DNA from: Agapetus fuscipes
Taxonomy: Eukaryota; Arthropoda; Insecta; Trichoptera; Glossosomatidae
Reading direction: 5' to 3'
Assembly: GCA_951799405.1 (NCBI GenBank)
Contig: OX637345.1
Span: 10,230,001 to 10,294,000, forward strand
Length of the DNA: 64,000 nt
Position numbers and translations under genes: made by a program. Position 1 is the first letter of the stretch. Every line of letters starts with the position of its first letter. The notes under the pieces are model-generated. The model saw nothing but the letters and a program-made list of their open reading frames with translations, was not told where the DNA came from and searched no databases. This document shows, one piece after another, positions 1-10,443 of this stretch.

Positions 1-1424
1 GTCCGGATACGCCACCTGTCATCTTCAAATACAGGTCCGAGAATGCGACGAAGCATTTTGTTCTCAAAGACCTGGAGAGATTTTTCTTGTTTTTGAGTCA
101 GACTCCAGGCTTCGCATCCGTACAACACAACTGGCCGAACAATGGAAGTGTAAATCTTGAATTTTGTGGAGCGGGATAGCCATTTTGAGCACAATAGCCC
201 TCTAAGGCCAAAAAAAGCATTATTGCCGGAGTGAATTCGGGCATGTAATTCTGAGGATAGGATATTTTTGTCATTTATAAGGGTACCCAAGTATTTGAAT
301 GAATTGCAGTTCTTAAACTTGTAATTATCTACATTCAAATCTTCTTGAATATCCCGCCGCGCCACAGGCAAGTATTCAGTTTTCCCCTCATTAACTCTCA
401 ATCCTATCCTCCTTGCCATTCTCTCCATTGGTAAGAAGAGTGCCCGGAGCTGTGCAGCGTTCTCTCCCAGAAGCACCACATCATCCGCATATCCCAGCAG
501 CCTAATGGTACTTCCTATGGTGATTCCACCATACACAGGTTTGGTTTCTCTCACAACCTTTTCTAAGGCTAGGTTGAAGAGCAATGGAGAAAGGGCGTCA
601 CCCTGCTTTAGGCCTGAACTGATCTCAAAGGGATCCGAGACCTGTCCCTGCAGCAGTATTTGAGCTCTTGAATTTTCTATGGATATCTGAACCAGTTTGA
701 TGAGTTTTCCAGGAATTCCATAGTCTCGTAAAACGCTCCACAGCCCCAAACGATGCACTGAGTCATAAGCAGTCTTGAAGTCGACAAAAAGGCAATGAGT
801 TTCTTGAGCATATTCCCACTTCTTCTCTAATATTTGCCTCAAAGAAAAGATCTGGTCGGTTGTGCTCCGATTCCTTCTGAAATCTGCTTGGTACTCTCCA
901 AGAGCACATTCAGCATATGGCATAATTCTTCTTACCAGAATATTAGACAATATTTTGTATGCCGCTGGAAGAAGTGAGATACCTCTATAATTAGAGCATA
1001 GCATTTTGTCTCCTTTTTTATGTATTGGACACAATAGTGCAACTTTCCAGCTATCTGGCAGTACCTCATGTTTCCAAACATCCTGATAAAGACCCCACAG
1101 AGCATTTTCTAAGGCTTCTCCGCCACATTTCAGTAACTCAGCAGGGATATCATCGTTTCCAGGAGCTCTTGAGTTCTTTAAACTCTTAATTGCCTGTACT
1201 ACCTCATCTCGACTTGGTGGAGGAACTTCGGGTTCCACCGTGAGAACTCTAGACGGTTGCAAAGGATTATCCGGACTCTCACCTCGCAGCAATCCAGTGA
1301 AATGATTCTTCCACACATCAAGTATTTGATCTCGATCAGCAATGATGTTTCCCTGTTCATCCTTTATCTGGCTACCACGCTGTTGAAATCCACACTTCGC
1401 CTTTCTGACGGAATCAAAGAATTT
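1..1424 (-). mobile_element. LINE-X: non-LTR retrotransposon reverse transcriptase, runs off left edge
   Basis: Reading the minus strand from about 1424 down to 1 gives a continuous reverse transcriptase: the NYRGISLLP motif, a FVDFKTAYDSV motif with the first catalytic Asp, [19 protein letters not shown], then [10 protein letters not shown] near 480-491 (catalytic YADD), and the thumb/connection region with [12 protein letters not shown] and [12 protein letters not shown]. The product copies element RNA into DNA at the target. The 3' end (GRPR-rich tail) lies left of the window. Positions 1 to about 690 are the exact complement of 49474-50163 wherever I compared them, so the two copies are very recent relatives. 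The clade was not assigned. The 5' end is abrupt at 1424, where a different repeat begins. Confidence 0.9.
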
Positions 1425-2484
1425 TCTTGATGACTAAAATTATTTTTTAGCGTAAAATCCGTAGGAAGTAGAATGTCGACCGATTATTTCTAAAATAGTA
1501 ATAAAAAATTTCTAAGTAAAGTATCAAAGTCTTAATCTAAATTAAAGTTGCAAAGATATATATCATTTCAGATTCATATTAAATGCATTCCCACAAGCAC
1601 ACACATAGAAGTTGAACATAAGCCCTGCAACTTTTGCCGACCTTCCCAGAAACAGGGGTGACATTAGCAAAGTGAACCATCTTTGTACAGTATGGGTGGT
1701 CAGCTTCATACCAACCTATAAGTCAAGGAATGTGTTATTAACAAATTGTTGATTGCAAAAAATAATATTTATTTAAAACGTAACATGGAAAATATTCACT
1801 GCGAAAATGTTGCGTATCACTTGCTGACGTAATTCAAAGTAGTAGAGAGTGTTTTTTGTAGCTCAAAGCCAGCGCGGTATAGGTCCGCTTTCGGCGAGCT
1901 CCTGAGAGCGAATGGAAGATAATAGGAAAAGCATGCAATATAAAGCCATTTGTAAAATTATAAAATAAATAGATCTTATGAAAAATAAAATTTGAAAAAA
2001 ATTACAAGTAAACTTAAGATTCTATTTTTTAATATTTGAAAATTATTGGTCAGTGGTCACAAAAAACGATTTTTTGAGATTTTATTTGGAGATACAATAC
2101 ACACTTTTTTTAAAGTTTTTGCTTCTAGATTTTTTGTTTTATTCCAGTTTTCTTAATCTCAATCAAACTTAAAATCACACTACAAACTAAAACAGGATAT
2201 TAAGTGTATTTGTAATTTTTTTTCAGATTTCAAAATACCACCAATTTACAGAAAAACTGGTTCAAAAATTGTATGTTTTCCACTTACCGCAAGAAGGTGT
2301 TGGTAATTTTTATTTTTTCAAGTAATAAAAGCGTTTATAGACATAATATATTATTTGATGCATATTGCAAATGAAATGTTTAACTAACACTTAAAGTTAT
2401 CAAAATTTTGTATTTGTCCATATTTATTGAAAAAAAACCACGTCAAAAACTGTGTTTTTGAGAAATTTCCTAGCACCCTCTTAA
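1424..2484. repeat. 1.06-kb interspersed repeat, copy 1
   Basis: This block reappears in the same orientation at 53339-54401. Both copies start at TTCTTGATGAC and end at CTAGCACCCTCTTA. The outer parts match closely while the centre (about 1840-1960) is diverged. No coding capacity is visible. A minus-strand SINE-A copy lies inside both. Sharp shared ends indicate a mobile unit or a copied segment; no clear terminal inverted repeats were found. Confidence 0.8.
1537..1733 (-). repeat. SINE-A copy
   Basis: The strand-reversed element runs from the CTTGACTTATAGG end (right) to the TTGCAACTTTAATTTAG end (left), with the conserved core TTCACTTTGC and a GTCACCCCTGTTTC-like block. It lies inside the 1.06-kb repeat. 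Confidence 0.75.
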
Positions 2485-3293
2485 TGAAAGCTCCATTACA
2501 AGGATATAAAAGGATCTTTACAATAATATCATTGTCCTCTTGTACCTTCTGCTTAGTTTTCACACTCTTCTAAGAGCTCGATCGCATTTAAAAATGAAAT
2601 TTTAAATCTAATGTTTACCTACTAACTAAATGCGGGCCTCAATGTTATTACTTTGACGAGTAAAATGTCAAAAACATCCTTTCTACCCCTCGAGATACAA
2701 CTCACCGGCAAATTGGCTCATGAGTCTTCTCTAATGAAAAGAATCGAGGCGAGACCTTACCGTTTATGGTTTTTTTTGACATATTGGAAATTATAGAAGA
2801 TTTTTGTCTATGGGACTAATCGGAATAGCAGCAAAATTGCTAAAATTAAGAAGTATTTTATTAAAGAAAAACGAAAGAAACTCATTGATTTTATTAGTTT
2901 AAAGGTCGTAAAGGCATTACAGCGCCCTCATTTAGCTGTCATCTAAATTCAGTTTGAGCAGTGTATGTCTTTATGGGGATCTATGAAAACTTTATTACGC
3001 TTTGTCAGGCAATCCATAGAAAAACTGCTTGAATGAGTTGTGTGGAAAAAGAGTGTAGCAGTACCTATATGGGGATATATATGTTAGCTCTCTCGTGGTT
3101 TGTCTGGCAATACCATACATTTTGGGACCAAAACCATAGATAAACTAGGCTATGTGAAATCAGGTTACAGCCATTACACACTTGACGCTGTTGCCACTAT
3201 TCTGCCCAGATTTTCTGTAGTTTTTTTTCTATTTCTTTCTCTAGTTTATTTTAACTTCGCACATAATTTCATCCAATGTCGTAATAATTACAG
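2485..3293. other. Intergenic / intron sequence 5' of ZnfA finger exon
   Basis: AT-rich sequence with no recognisable gene or repeat. It presumably is the intron upstream of the ZnfA finger exon; no first exon like those of ZnfB and ZnfC was found here. Confidence 0.5.
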
Positions 3294-4609
3294 CTGGCAG
3301 TTGTGAGGGGGATCCAGTCCAGGTGGATCATGTGTGTCATGCCTGCAGCTACAAGGTCAATCAAAAGAAACTCTTGAGGATCCACCAGTTGTTCACTTGC
3401 TGCAAGCTGGAGCACACATCTGAATGTGTTACCGTCCCGGGGACAAGCAAGAGCCACCATCACAGACACACAACCTCAGGGAGTGGGCCAGCCACCTCAA
3501 CAGATCAACAATTAATGAACACTCAGACCAAGGGGAAAGGTGCCGTCATCAAGTCAAACAAGATCAAAAATATTTGTACTGTAAAAAGTTCTAGATTTCA
3601 TTCATGTAATGAATGTGGATACAAGTGCAAAAACAAAAATAATCTCTTGAAGCACACAATAATACACACAGGAGAAAAACCTTTTGCATGTGATGAGTGT
3701 GATTTCAAATCAACAAGATTTTTTTGTGTGGAAAACCATAAAATAAGACACAGAGCCGATAAACCATTTGTTTGTGATCAGTGTAACTTCAAGACCAAGT
3801 ATATAAACTCATTAAGAAGACATAAAGCAGCGCACACTGGATTGAAGCCTTTTGCATGTGAGCTGTGTGATTATAAAACTTCAAATCAAGCAGTTTTGAA
3901 AATGCACAGACTGATACACATCGATCATAAACCGTTTGCCTGTGACCAGTGTGATTATAAAGCTAAGTGTGCAAGTAACTTAAAATATCATCTTTTGGGT
4001 CATACTGGTAGAAAGCCATTCTCTTGTGATCAGTGTGACTATAAAGCTCTTACATCGTCAGATGTGAAAAGTCACAAAATAAAACACAGTCGACATAAAC
4101 CATTCGCGTGTGAAGAGTGTGATTATAAAGCTGCCAGATATTCAAGTTTGAAAATACACAAATTAACACACAATGTACAAGAAACATTTAATTGTGATCA
4201 ATGTGCTTATAAATCGGTAAGAGATTCAAATTTGAAAAAACATAAATTAAAACACAATGGACAGCAAACATTTGAGTGTGATATGTGTGATTATAAAACC
4301 ACAACATTAACAATTATGAAGAATCATTTATTTAAACATACAGGACAAAAGCTATTTACTTGCGATCAGTGTGACTATGTAGCCAGGACGTCATCAGATA
4401 TAAAGAAACATTATTTCAAGCACACCGGAGAGAAACCATTTGTGTGTTATCAGTGTGATTACAAAGCAGCAAGATATTCAAATATGAAAAGGCATTACTT
4501 AACACACTCTGGAAAGAAAGCATTTGCTTGTGATCAGTGTGATTATAAAGCGTCAATATATGCACACATGAAAAGGCATCATTTAAGGCACACAAGACAG
4601 AAGCCATGA
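3294..4609 (+). CDS. ZnfA: C2H2 zinc-finger protein, finger exon (12 fingers), 5' exon not seen
   Basis: A probable nuclear DNA-binding protein. The exon starts after a TTACAG acceptor at 3291-3293; with a phase-1 intron the frame runs through CEGDPVQVDHVCHACSYKV. It has an N-terminal degenerate C-x2-C finger (HVCHACSYK), a low-complexity spacer (ECVTVPGTSKS, HHHRH, PATSTDQQ), then 12 consecutive C-x2-C-x12-H-x3-H fingers from about 3600 to the stop at 4607-4609, most with TGEKP-like linkers and the FACDQCDYK signature. The degenerate finger and spacer are nearly identical to those of ZnfB, and the spacer recurs in ZnfC, so the genes are paralogues. No first exon with acidic SUMO-like motifs was found to its left, so it lies beyond the window or is lost. 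Targets cannot be read from sequence by eye. Confidence 0.88.
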
Positions 4610-4834
4610 TTGCCTTACACGTGTCGTACATATGTCAATCACAGCTGAATGGCACTTAGCAAGCCATCACCATCAGATTTGCTACAGAGACTACAATACA
4701 CAGCTGACTAAGGGAAAACAAGCCTCACTAGACCTCTTTAATTTGGAAAGCAGGAATATATCCGTGTATCAATATACAGCTCTGGGGCTTGCGGGGGACA
4801 GAAAACTTGTTAGGTTGGTCGTTTTGTTTTAAAA
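4610..4834. other. 3' flank of ZnfA
   Basis: No feature recognised beyond likely 3' untranslated sequence of ZnfA. Confidence 0.4.
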
Positions 4835-5246
4835 ATTTCACTTTGTTACATAGATTTCATCTTGGTTTCAGTAGCCTGGAGGCAAGACGGAATGAATTTT
4901 TGATAGTTCATTTTATGCGCTTGATTCGTGGTGAGATTTGTAATCCCGCTCTTCTGGGACAAATTGATCTGTATGTTCCCGACAACTATTGTAGGCTACG
5001 TGAGCATAGACTATTGCTACTCCCAAGATGCAGGACTAACCTACCTAGGGTTATGACTGGGCTATGCTCAATGAGATCTCCTCTTCGGTTGATATCTTCC
5101 ACCTGAGTGAAAATCAGCTTAGACAGAGTCTTCCGTTTCTCCTAAGCTGATTTCGGTTACTTATGAATGTTGTTAATTATTGTATGTATTAGGTTTAACC
5201 TGTCATGTACTATAATGTGTGAAAATAAATCTATCTATCTATCTAT
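4835..5246 (+). mobile_element. 3' end of a Jockey-like LINE with ATCT tail
   Basis: The open frame to 5106 contains SLEARRNEFLIVHFMRLI and GQIDLYVPDNYCRLR, matching the usual C-terminal end of Jockey-type reverse transcriptase ORFs (SLE.RR...LIVH pattern). It is followed by a short 3' UTR and a CTAT/ATCT microsatellite at about 5230-5247. The element is severely 5' truncated, which is typical of LINE insertion. Confidence 0.75.
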
Positions 5247-5247
5247 T

Positions 5248-5470
5248 TAATCTTCAATGAGGCACTCAAAACACAGTGAAAATAAAAACTATTTTGTTTC
5301 ACCAAAAAGTTATTTTTACTTAACTATTTATTTTTCTTCAATTATCTGTATGATATGGATTTAATATTCAATGAGGCACTCAAAATGCAGTGAAAATATA
5401 ACCTATGTTGTTTAATCAAAAAGTAATTTTTACTGAACTATTTATTTTTCTTCAATTATCATTATGATTT
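5248..5470. repeat. Tandem duplication of a ~112-bp unit
   Basis: Two consecutive units each contain TCAATGAGGCACTCAAAA and CTATTTATTTTTCTTCAATTATC at matching offsets (period about 112). Units differ by scattered substitutions. Non-coding. Confidence 0.85.
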
Positions 5471-5807
5471 GTAATTTAAAAATATTTTTTAGAATATGAA
5501 GAATGACTGAGAGAATGTGATGGAAGGAGCTCCAAATTTTTTTTTTCTTTGATGGTGCTAAACAGGTTATCCTCATTTCAGTGCACCCTCTCAGTCATCA
5601 ACAAGATGGGAGGAACTCTTTCACCATGGATTTAAAAGGTGTCTAAATTATATTGAAATATTTCAATCTTTGATTTGTTTATGAGTTTAACACTCCGAGT
5701 TAAAGGATGCTGTATCAAGATGTCAGTGCAACTCATCGGTACATGAAATAAATCATGACTTGCCCCCCATTATAGTCATTGGGCATGTACAACCTGAAAC
5801 CCTCCAA

Positions 5808-5885
5808 GCGCCCTTGGGGTGACATTGAGCTACGAAACGGCGCTGATAAAGAAATCATCATCAAGAGATGATTTCTTTATCAGAA
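5808..5885 (+). repeat. LINE 3'-tail fragment with terminal hairpin
   Basis: GCGCCCTTGGGGTGACATTG followed by AAACGGCGCTGATAAAG matches the 3' tails of the CR1-like LINEs near 29210 and 56045. It ends in an inverted pair (GATAAAGAAATCATC / GATGATTTCTTTATC). Confidence 0.65.
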
Positions 5886-6139
5886 AATTATGAGAAAATT
5901 GATGGCAGAAGGGAAAAGCTAGTGGCATGAGACTTGCATAGATTATATGGGTCATGTTCACTAGTGCAATGTATGTGAGAAGTGGACATTCTGCCTTCAT
6001 ACACAATTTCTCGCCTCCAGGCCAAGACGGTGCCCTGGCCAGTCATTTATTGTCAATGTTATTATACCTAGGGATAAGGCATTTTTTTTAAACAAGCGCA
6101 AGTTTGTTTCCCGTTGTGCCCTATTGATAATAATTTTAA
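5886..6139. other. Unannotated intergenic sequence
   Basis: No gene or repeat recognised. Confidence 0.4.
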
Positions 6140-6775
6140 CCCTAGGGGGCCTGCACATGGTTCTTTGGGTGTGAAGTTGTGGCTCTTTAGCTCCATACGC
6201 AAAAATTAAAATTGATCTAATCGATTTAGACCAGGCCTGTCCAACATTTTTTTCCGAAATTGCATGCCTACACCCCCCCCCCCCCCCCCCGACGTTATTT
6301 ATTGCTAGTATGCATAAGAAAGTTGGTTTATTAGTTTGTTACATTTTTTGCATAAGAAATTTTTGACTTTTTTTGTATAGATTTATTTTTAAGGTTTTGT
6401 TATTTTTTATATTTAAATGTAATTTATTATTCATATTCCTTGACTTATGGGTTGGTATGAGGCTGACCACCCATACTGTAAAAAATGGTTCACTTTGCCA
6501 GTGTCACCCCTGTTTCAGGGAAGGTCGGCAAAAGTTGTGGGTCTGATGTTCATTTGAGGTTTGGATTTTATTTGTAAGTACACAATCAGCATTTGTAAGC
6601 GCGAACTACACGTGTTTGTTTGTGGGCATACATCTGAGAGCTTTGAATGAATATATCCTTGCAACTTAGATTATAGATTATAGATGCTGTGGCTCTTTCC
6701 ACACTTTCAAATTTGAAAATTGTAATTTTTGGCTCTTTCGACTCAAAAGGTTGCCGAACCCTGCTCTAGTTCAAT
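6140..6775. mobile_element. Non-autonomous hAT-like element of the GGCTCTTT / GGTTGCCGA family
   Basis: The left part has GGCTCTTTAGCTCCATACGC, the middle has a C homopolymer (about 6276-6292) and GACGTTATTTATTGCT, and the right end has TTTTTGGCTCTTTCGACTCA then AAAAGGTTGCCGAACCCTG. The same order recurs at 43195-43755. A SINE-A copy is nested inside. hAT membership is inferred from the CAGGG..GCAACC-type end. Confidence 0.6.
6436..6680 (+). repeat. SINE-A copy nested in the hAT-like element
   Basis: Full-length-looking copy from TTCCTTGACTTATGGGTTGG to AACTTAGATTATAGATTATAG. Sequence to its left (6305-6435) is also shared with 8221-8365, so the repeated block is larger than the SINE-A unit. 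Confidence 0.8.
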
Positions 6776-6935
6776 ACATTTCATTTTGTGATTATTAATT
6801 CATAAAAAATAAAATCTGATGAATTTTTAATTGATGTTGTTTCTGTTTTTGGCCTGGCAAAAATAGGTTGGTAAATTGTATTCCTCTTCTAATCTAAGTT
6901 GCACAGATATGTAACATTGGAGATTTACATTATAT

Positions 6936-7020
6936 GATGATGATGATGATGATGATGATGATTATGATGATTTCCTTATAAGCGCCGTTTCGTAACTCAA
7001 TGTCACTCCAAGGGCGCTTA
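6936..7020 (-). repeat. GAT microsatellite and inverted LINE 3' tail
   Basis: GAT repeats at 6936-6972 are followed by TAAGCGCCGTTTCG and CCAAGGGCGCTTA, the reverse complement of the CR1-like LINE tail. The microsatellite is therefore the LINE's terminal repeat. Confidence 0.65.
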
Positions 7021-7094
7021 GTATTTTACTGGGCAAAGAAAAATGTCTTCCTCCTCCTCTTTAGGTCCTCAATCGTCTTAGACCTCCGGATTTC

Positions 7095-7302
7095 TGGTGC
7101 ATATGCATTCTCACAAGCAGATACGTATAGTTCGCGCTTGCACATGCTGCATGTGAACCTACAACATAAAAAGCCAAATCTCAGACAAACTTACGCCCTG
7201 CAACTCTTGCCGTCCTTCCCTCAAACGGGTGGCATTGGCAAAGTGAACCATTTTTTACAGCATGGGTGGTCAGCCGCATACCAACCTATAAGTTAAGGAA
7301 CT
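7095..7302 (-). repeat. SINE-A copy
   Basis: Reverse orientation, from ACCAACCTATAAGTTAAGGAA on the right to a CTCACAAGCAGATACG block on the left; the GATTA tail is missing. Confidence 0.8.
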
Positions 7303-7490
7303 TGGACAATAAATTACACTTTAAACAATTAACATATAATTACAAAATTATAAATATAAGTACTTTTATTAAATCTTCACAAATTTATTTTCAAAAAGTA
7401 CCTCATATCAACTAAATACTGTTCTGTTACTGGAAGAGAATGGAGTAAGGATTACAAGTAAAGGTATGAAAACATATGATTATTTTAGTT

Positions 7491-7728
7491 AAAAGTATGG
7501 CGGCTGACCACCCATGCTGTAAAAATGGTTCACTTTGCCAATGTCACCCCTGTTACAGGGAAGGACGGCAAGAGTTGCAGGGTGTATGTCCATTTGAGAT
7601 TTGGTTTTTATGTTGTAGGCTGACATGAGGCATGTGCAAGCGCAAACTTGTACATGTCTGGTTGTGAGAATGCTTGTGATGTGAATCTCCAATGTAACAT
7701 ATCTTTGCAACTTAGATTAGATTAGTAG
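7491..7728 (+). repeat. SINE-A copy, 5' truncated
   Basis: Starts inside the GCTGACCACCCATGCTG block and ends AACTTAGATTAGATTAG. It forms an inverted pair with the copy at 7095-7302 across a 190-bp gap. Confidence 0.8.
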
Positions 7729-7823
7729 ATGGAAATAAATGTTATTTTCGGACACTGGCGCCTCTGATCTTTCGGCAACAGTAAAGATCTTATTGAACCG
7801 GATCTTTGCCCTCTGAAATTACT

Positions 7824-8655
7824 TTAGGGATGGGCACTTTTGATATACCTATAGATAAAATACCGACATTTCTGAAAAACATATCGGTCGCTGGCAGGGA
7901 ACGTCTCAAAATTTCGGAAAAATTATCTCGACGCGGGGGTTGTTCGATAATGGAGGGGAGGGGAACCACGCAATTTACCTGGTATTTTTTTTTTGCTTCC
8001 AAAAACAACCGCTGGAGCAAGGAAGATAGAAACGCATTTTAAGGAAAAATGTCGTTATAAACTCGATATTGGTACCTACCTACTCCCAAAACCATATCGA
8101 TATTTACAAAAGTGATATAATAAAAGGAGAGCTTGTATGAAAAAGGTTATGGACTATGGATGAAATAAAAAAGTATGCAAGGACAGGAAGAAGTGGCGGC
8201 TAATCTGCAATGCTGATTTGTAATGTTGGTTTATTAGTTTGATACATTTTTTGCAAAATAAATTTTGACTTTTTTGTATAGATTTATTTTTTGTTTTATT
8301 ATTTAGGTTTTGTTGTTTTTTTTTTTTATACTTACTTAAATGTTATTTATTACTCGTATTCCTCGAGTCTCGACTTAAAGGTTGGTATGAGGCTAAACAC
8401 CCATACTGTAAAAAATGGTTCACTTTGCCAATGTCACCCCTGTTTTAGGGAATGTCGGCAAGAGTTGCAGGGCTTATGTTCATTTGAGGTTTGGATTTTA
8501 TTTGTAAGCACACAATCAGCATTTGTAAGCGCGAACTACACGTGTTTGTTTGTGGGCATACATCTAAGGGCTTTGAATGAATATATCCTTGCAACTTAGA
8601 TTATAGATATCGGTACATAGGTACTTTTGGATATCGATATATCGCCCATCCCTAT
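7824..8655. mobile_element. TIR DNA element with TAGGGATGGGC ends, carrying nested insertions
   Basis: The left end TAGGGATGGGCACTTTTGAT and right end ATCGATATATCGCCCATCCC are inverted. Internal ATATCG-rich sequence at 7885 and 8090 fits the family. A LINE-Y scrap (about 8135-8205) and a SINE-A block (8221-8612) interrupt it, so the original element was much shorter. Superfamily not assigned. Confidence 0.65.
8221..8612 (+). repeat. SINE-A copy with flanking block shared with 6305-6680
   Basis: GGTTTATTAGTTTGATACAT and TTTTGTATAGATTTATTTTT precede the SINE-A core, as at 6305-6435. The tail is AACTTAGATTATAGAT. The two 380-bp blocks are thus copies of one longer unit. Confidence 0.75.
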
Positions 8656-9124
8656 AAAGATCGAATTTTGAATTGAAAAGCGTTGTTTATAGTTTCAGAC
8701 CCCGTTCACAAGTATTTTGCTACTGGTTACCCTGTTTTATAATTCGGAAGCCATATTGTAATCGATCTATGGTACGCGGAATGTATGGTTATGAGGAAGG
8801 AGGAAGGGGAAGAGGTCGTTTTTTAAACTGAAATCAGAATGAGCGTAAATAAATTTGAATTAATAATTTATATTTACTGTTATTCATGTAAAAAAAGAGT
8901 TTAAGCGCCAATAAACTTTATTTTGTTTAGTATTTATTAAATTGCTCATTTTTTATTAAAAAAAAACTGATGAAAAAATATTTTATAATGATGGTTGAAC
9001 TGTGTGTAGGATTTGCGCAGCGATAACAGCCATAACCACCCCACACGCCTGCTTGGCGCCAGTCGGCCTCAAACGTCAAGCGGTCAAGCGTATTTGAAAT
9101 TAACTGTTTTATTTTCACTATTAT
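8656..9124. other. Unannotated intergenic sequence
   Basis: No gene or repeat recognised; AT-rich stretch around 8880-8960. Confidence 0.4.
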
Positions 9125-9410
9125 TGAAGAGTGCAGAGAGTAATGAAATCAAGAAGACTCCAGTGGCCGGACACGTAGCATGTGCAGAAGACTCCAGGAT
9201 CATCAGAACTGTCTTGGATGGTGCCCCCTCAGGTGTTAATCACTTGGACGTCCAAGGATGCGGTGGGCAGAGAACGTCGAAGCCAACGCCGAAGTTTTGG
9301 GAGTACGGCGACCATGGAGGGAAGCAGCACAAGGCAGAGTGGTGCAGGTGTCCCTGAGCCTTGTAGGCTGTCGGCTGATGAGCCGAAGAAAGTGAAATTA
9401 AAGTGTATAG
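9125..9410 (+). pseudogene. Decayed LINE-X 3' end
   Basis: Nucleotide-level match to 50210-50470, including AAATCAAGAAGACTCCAGTG and the GATGCGGTGGGCAGA block that encodes the GRPR..RWAD tail. Indels break the frame (for example one base lost in CAGTGGGCCGG). Confidence 0.85.
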
Positions 9411-10007
9411 ATTTCATATTATAAATATTTCCGGTCCTCAGGCCATCATCAGGGGACAATCATCAGGGATCCAAAACTTTTGCAAGAAATAGTACAGAAT
9501 GCCAGTGTCCTTGACAATATAGACAGGTGCCTATTTGATTGTTTACCTACTAAATTTATTTTTGCCATATCATTTGTGTTTATTACATTGAGGTTTTTTT
9601 ATTTATTTTTTTCTTTACACAGTGTGTATTTTTGTGATTGTATGACTAATCTTTCTAGAATAAATAAATATTGTGCAAAATACAAGACGTGTTTTATTTT
9701 GATAGCTTTAAAGCAATAATAATAATATTAATAAATAATATCATGGCAGATAATAATATATGATTATAGTGGTGTGAGTGTACCCGCGTGCCGCGTGTAT
9801 AATACACACATGCATACAAGATCATAGTCCAATACGCAGAATGTATGGAAGGGAAGTAAGAAGGCGAGGAAGGGGGGTTTCGAAGTACGTACCTACCCCT
9901 AAGCCATAGAGTAGCTTCTCTAAGTACCTATATACTCTGTGGTTTCAGCCTGTGGTTTCAGCTGGTTTCAGCAGGAATCCGTGAAGATTGTATACGATTT
10001 CATTATA
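9411..10007. other. 5' flank of ZnfB first exon
   Basis: AT-rich to about 9780, then more balanced. It contains the putative 5' UTR and promoter of ZnfB, but no convincing TATA or initiator was identified. Confidence 0.4.
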
Positions 10008-10443
10008 ATGGATTGTAATAATATTAAGCTAGAGCCCCTCGTAGATGGAGAATGTTATGAGTGGTCTGTTGGTGCAGCAGGAATGACGCCAGGATACGGA
10101 CTAGATGGACTAGACGTTGTTGATAATGTCATCAAGCAGGAGGCTGAGACACAGGCTGAGATGTGTGAGGAGGAAGAGTGGGGAGCAGGTGTTGATCATC
10201 AGCATCACCACCAGTTGGCTTCTGGCATGAAGCTGCAGGAGAATGATAATATGGAAGTAAATAAGTGGGGAGTGCATGTTGACTTAGCTGCAGTAGAGGA
10301 AGAGCCGGAATACGGAATAGACATCGTAGAGAGTGACATCAAGCAGGAGCTTCTAGACAGAGTGAAGCAAGAGTCTTCATGCTGTGGGGACGCAGGTGCT
10401 GGTGTAGGGGTGAGGCTGCACACTCTACCCACAACACAACAAG
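10008..10443 (+). CDS. ZnfB exon 1: acidic N-terminus with SUMO-like motifs
   Basis: The start ATG is at 10008-10010 (MDCNNIKLEPLVDGE). The start was chosen because ZnfC's exon 1 opens the same way (MSHNVKLE). The segment is strongly acidic (EEEEW and EEEPEYG) and has IKLEP, IKQE twice and VKQE, all fitting the psi-K-x-E sumoylation consensus. There is a HQHHHQ run. It ends at a CAACAAG/GTGACG donor. Confidence 0.8.

Noticed and set aside
3269..3469. Minus-strand ORF opposite the Znf spacer, also at 16159-16443
   Set aside because: A shadow of the conserved spacer; the plus frame has fingers and splice signals.
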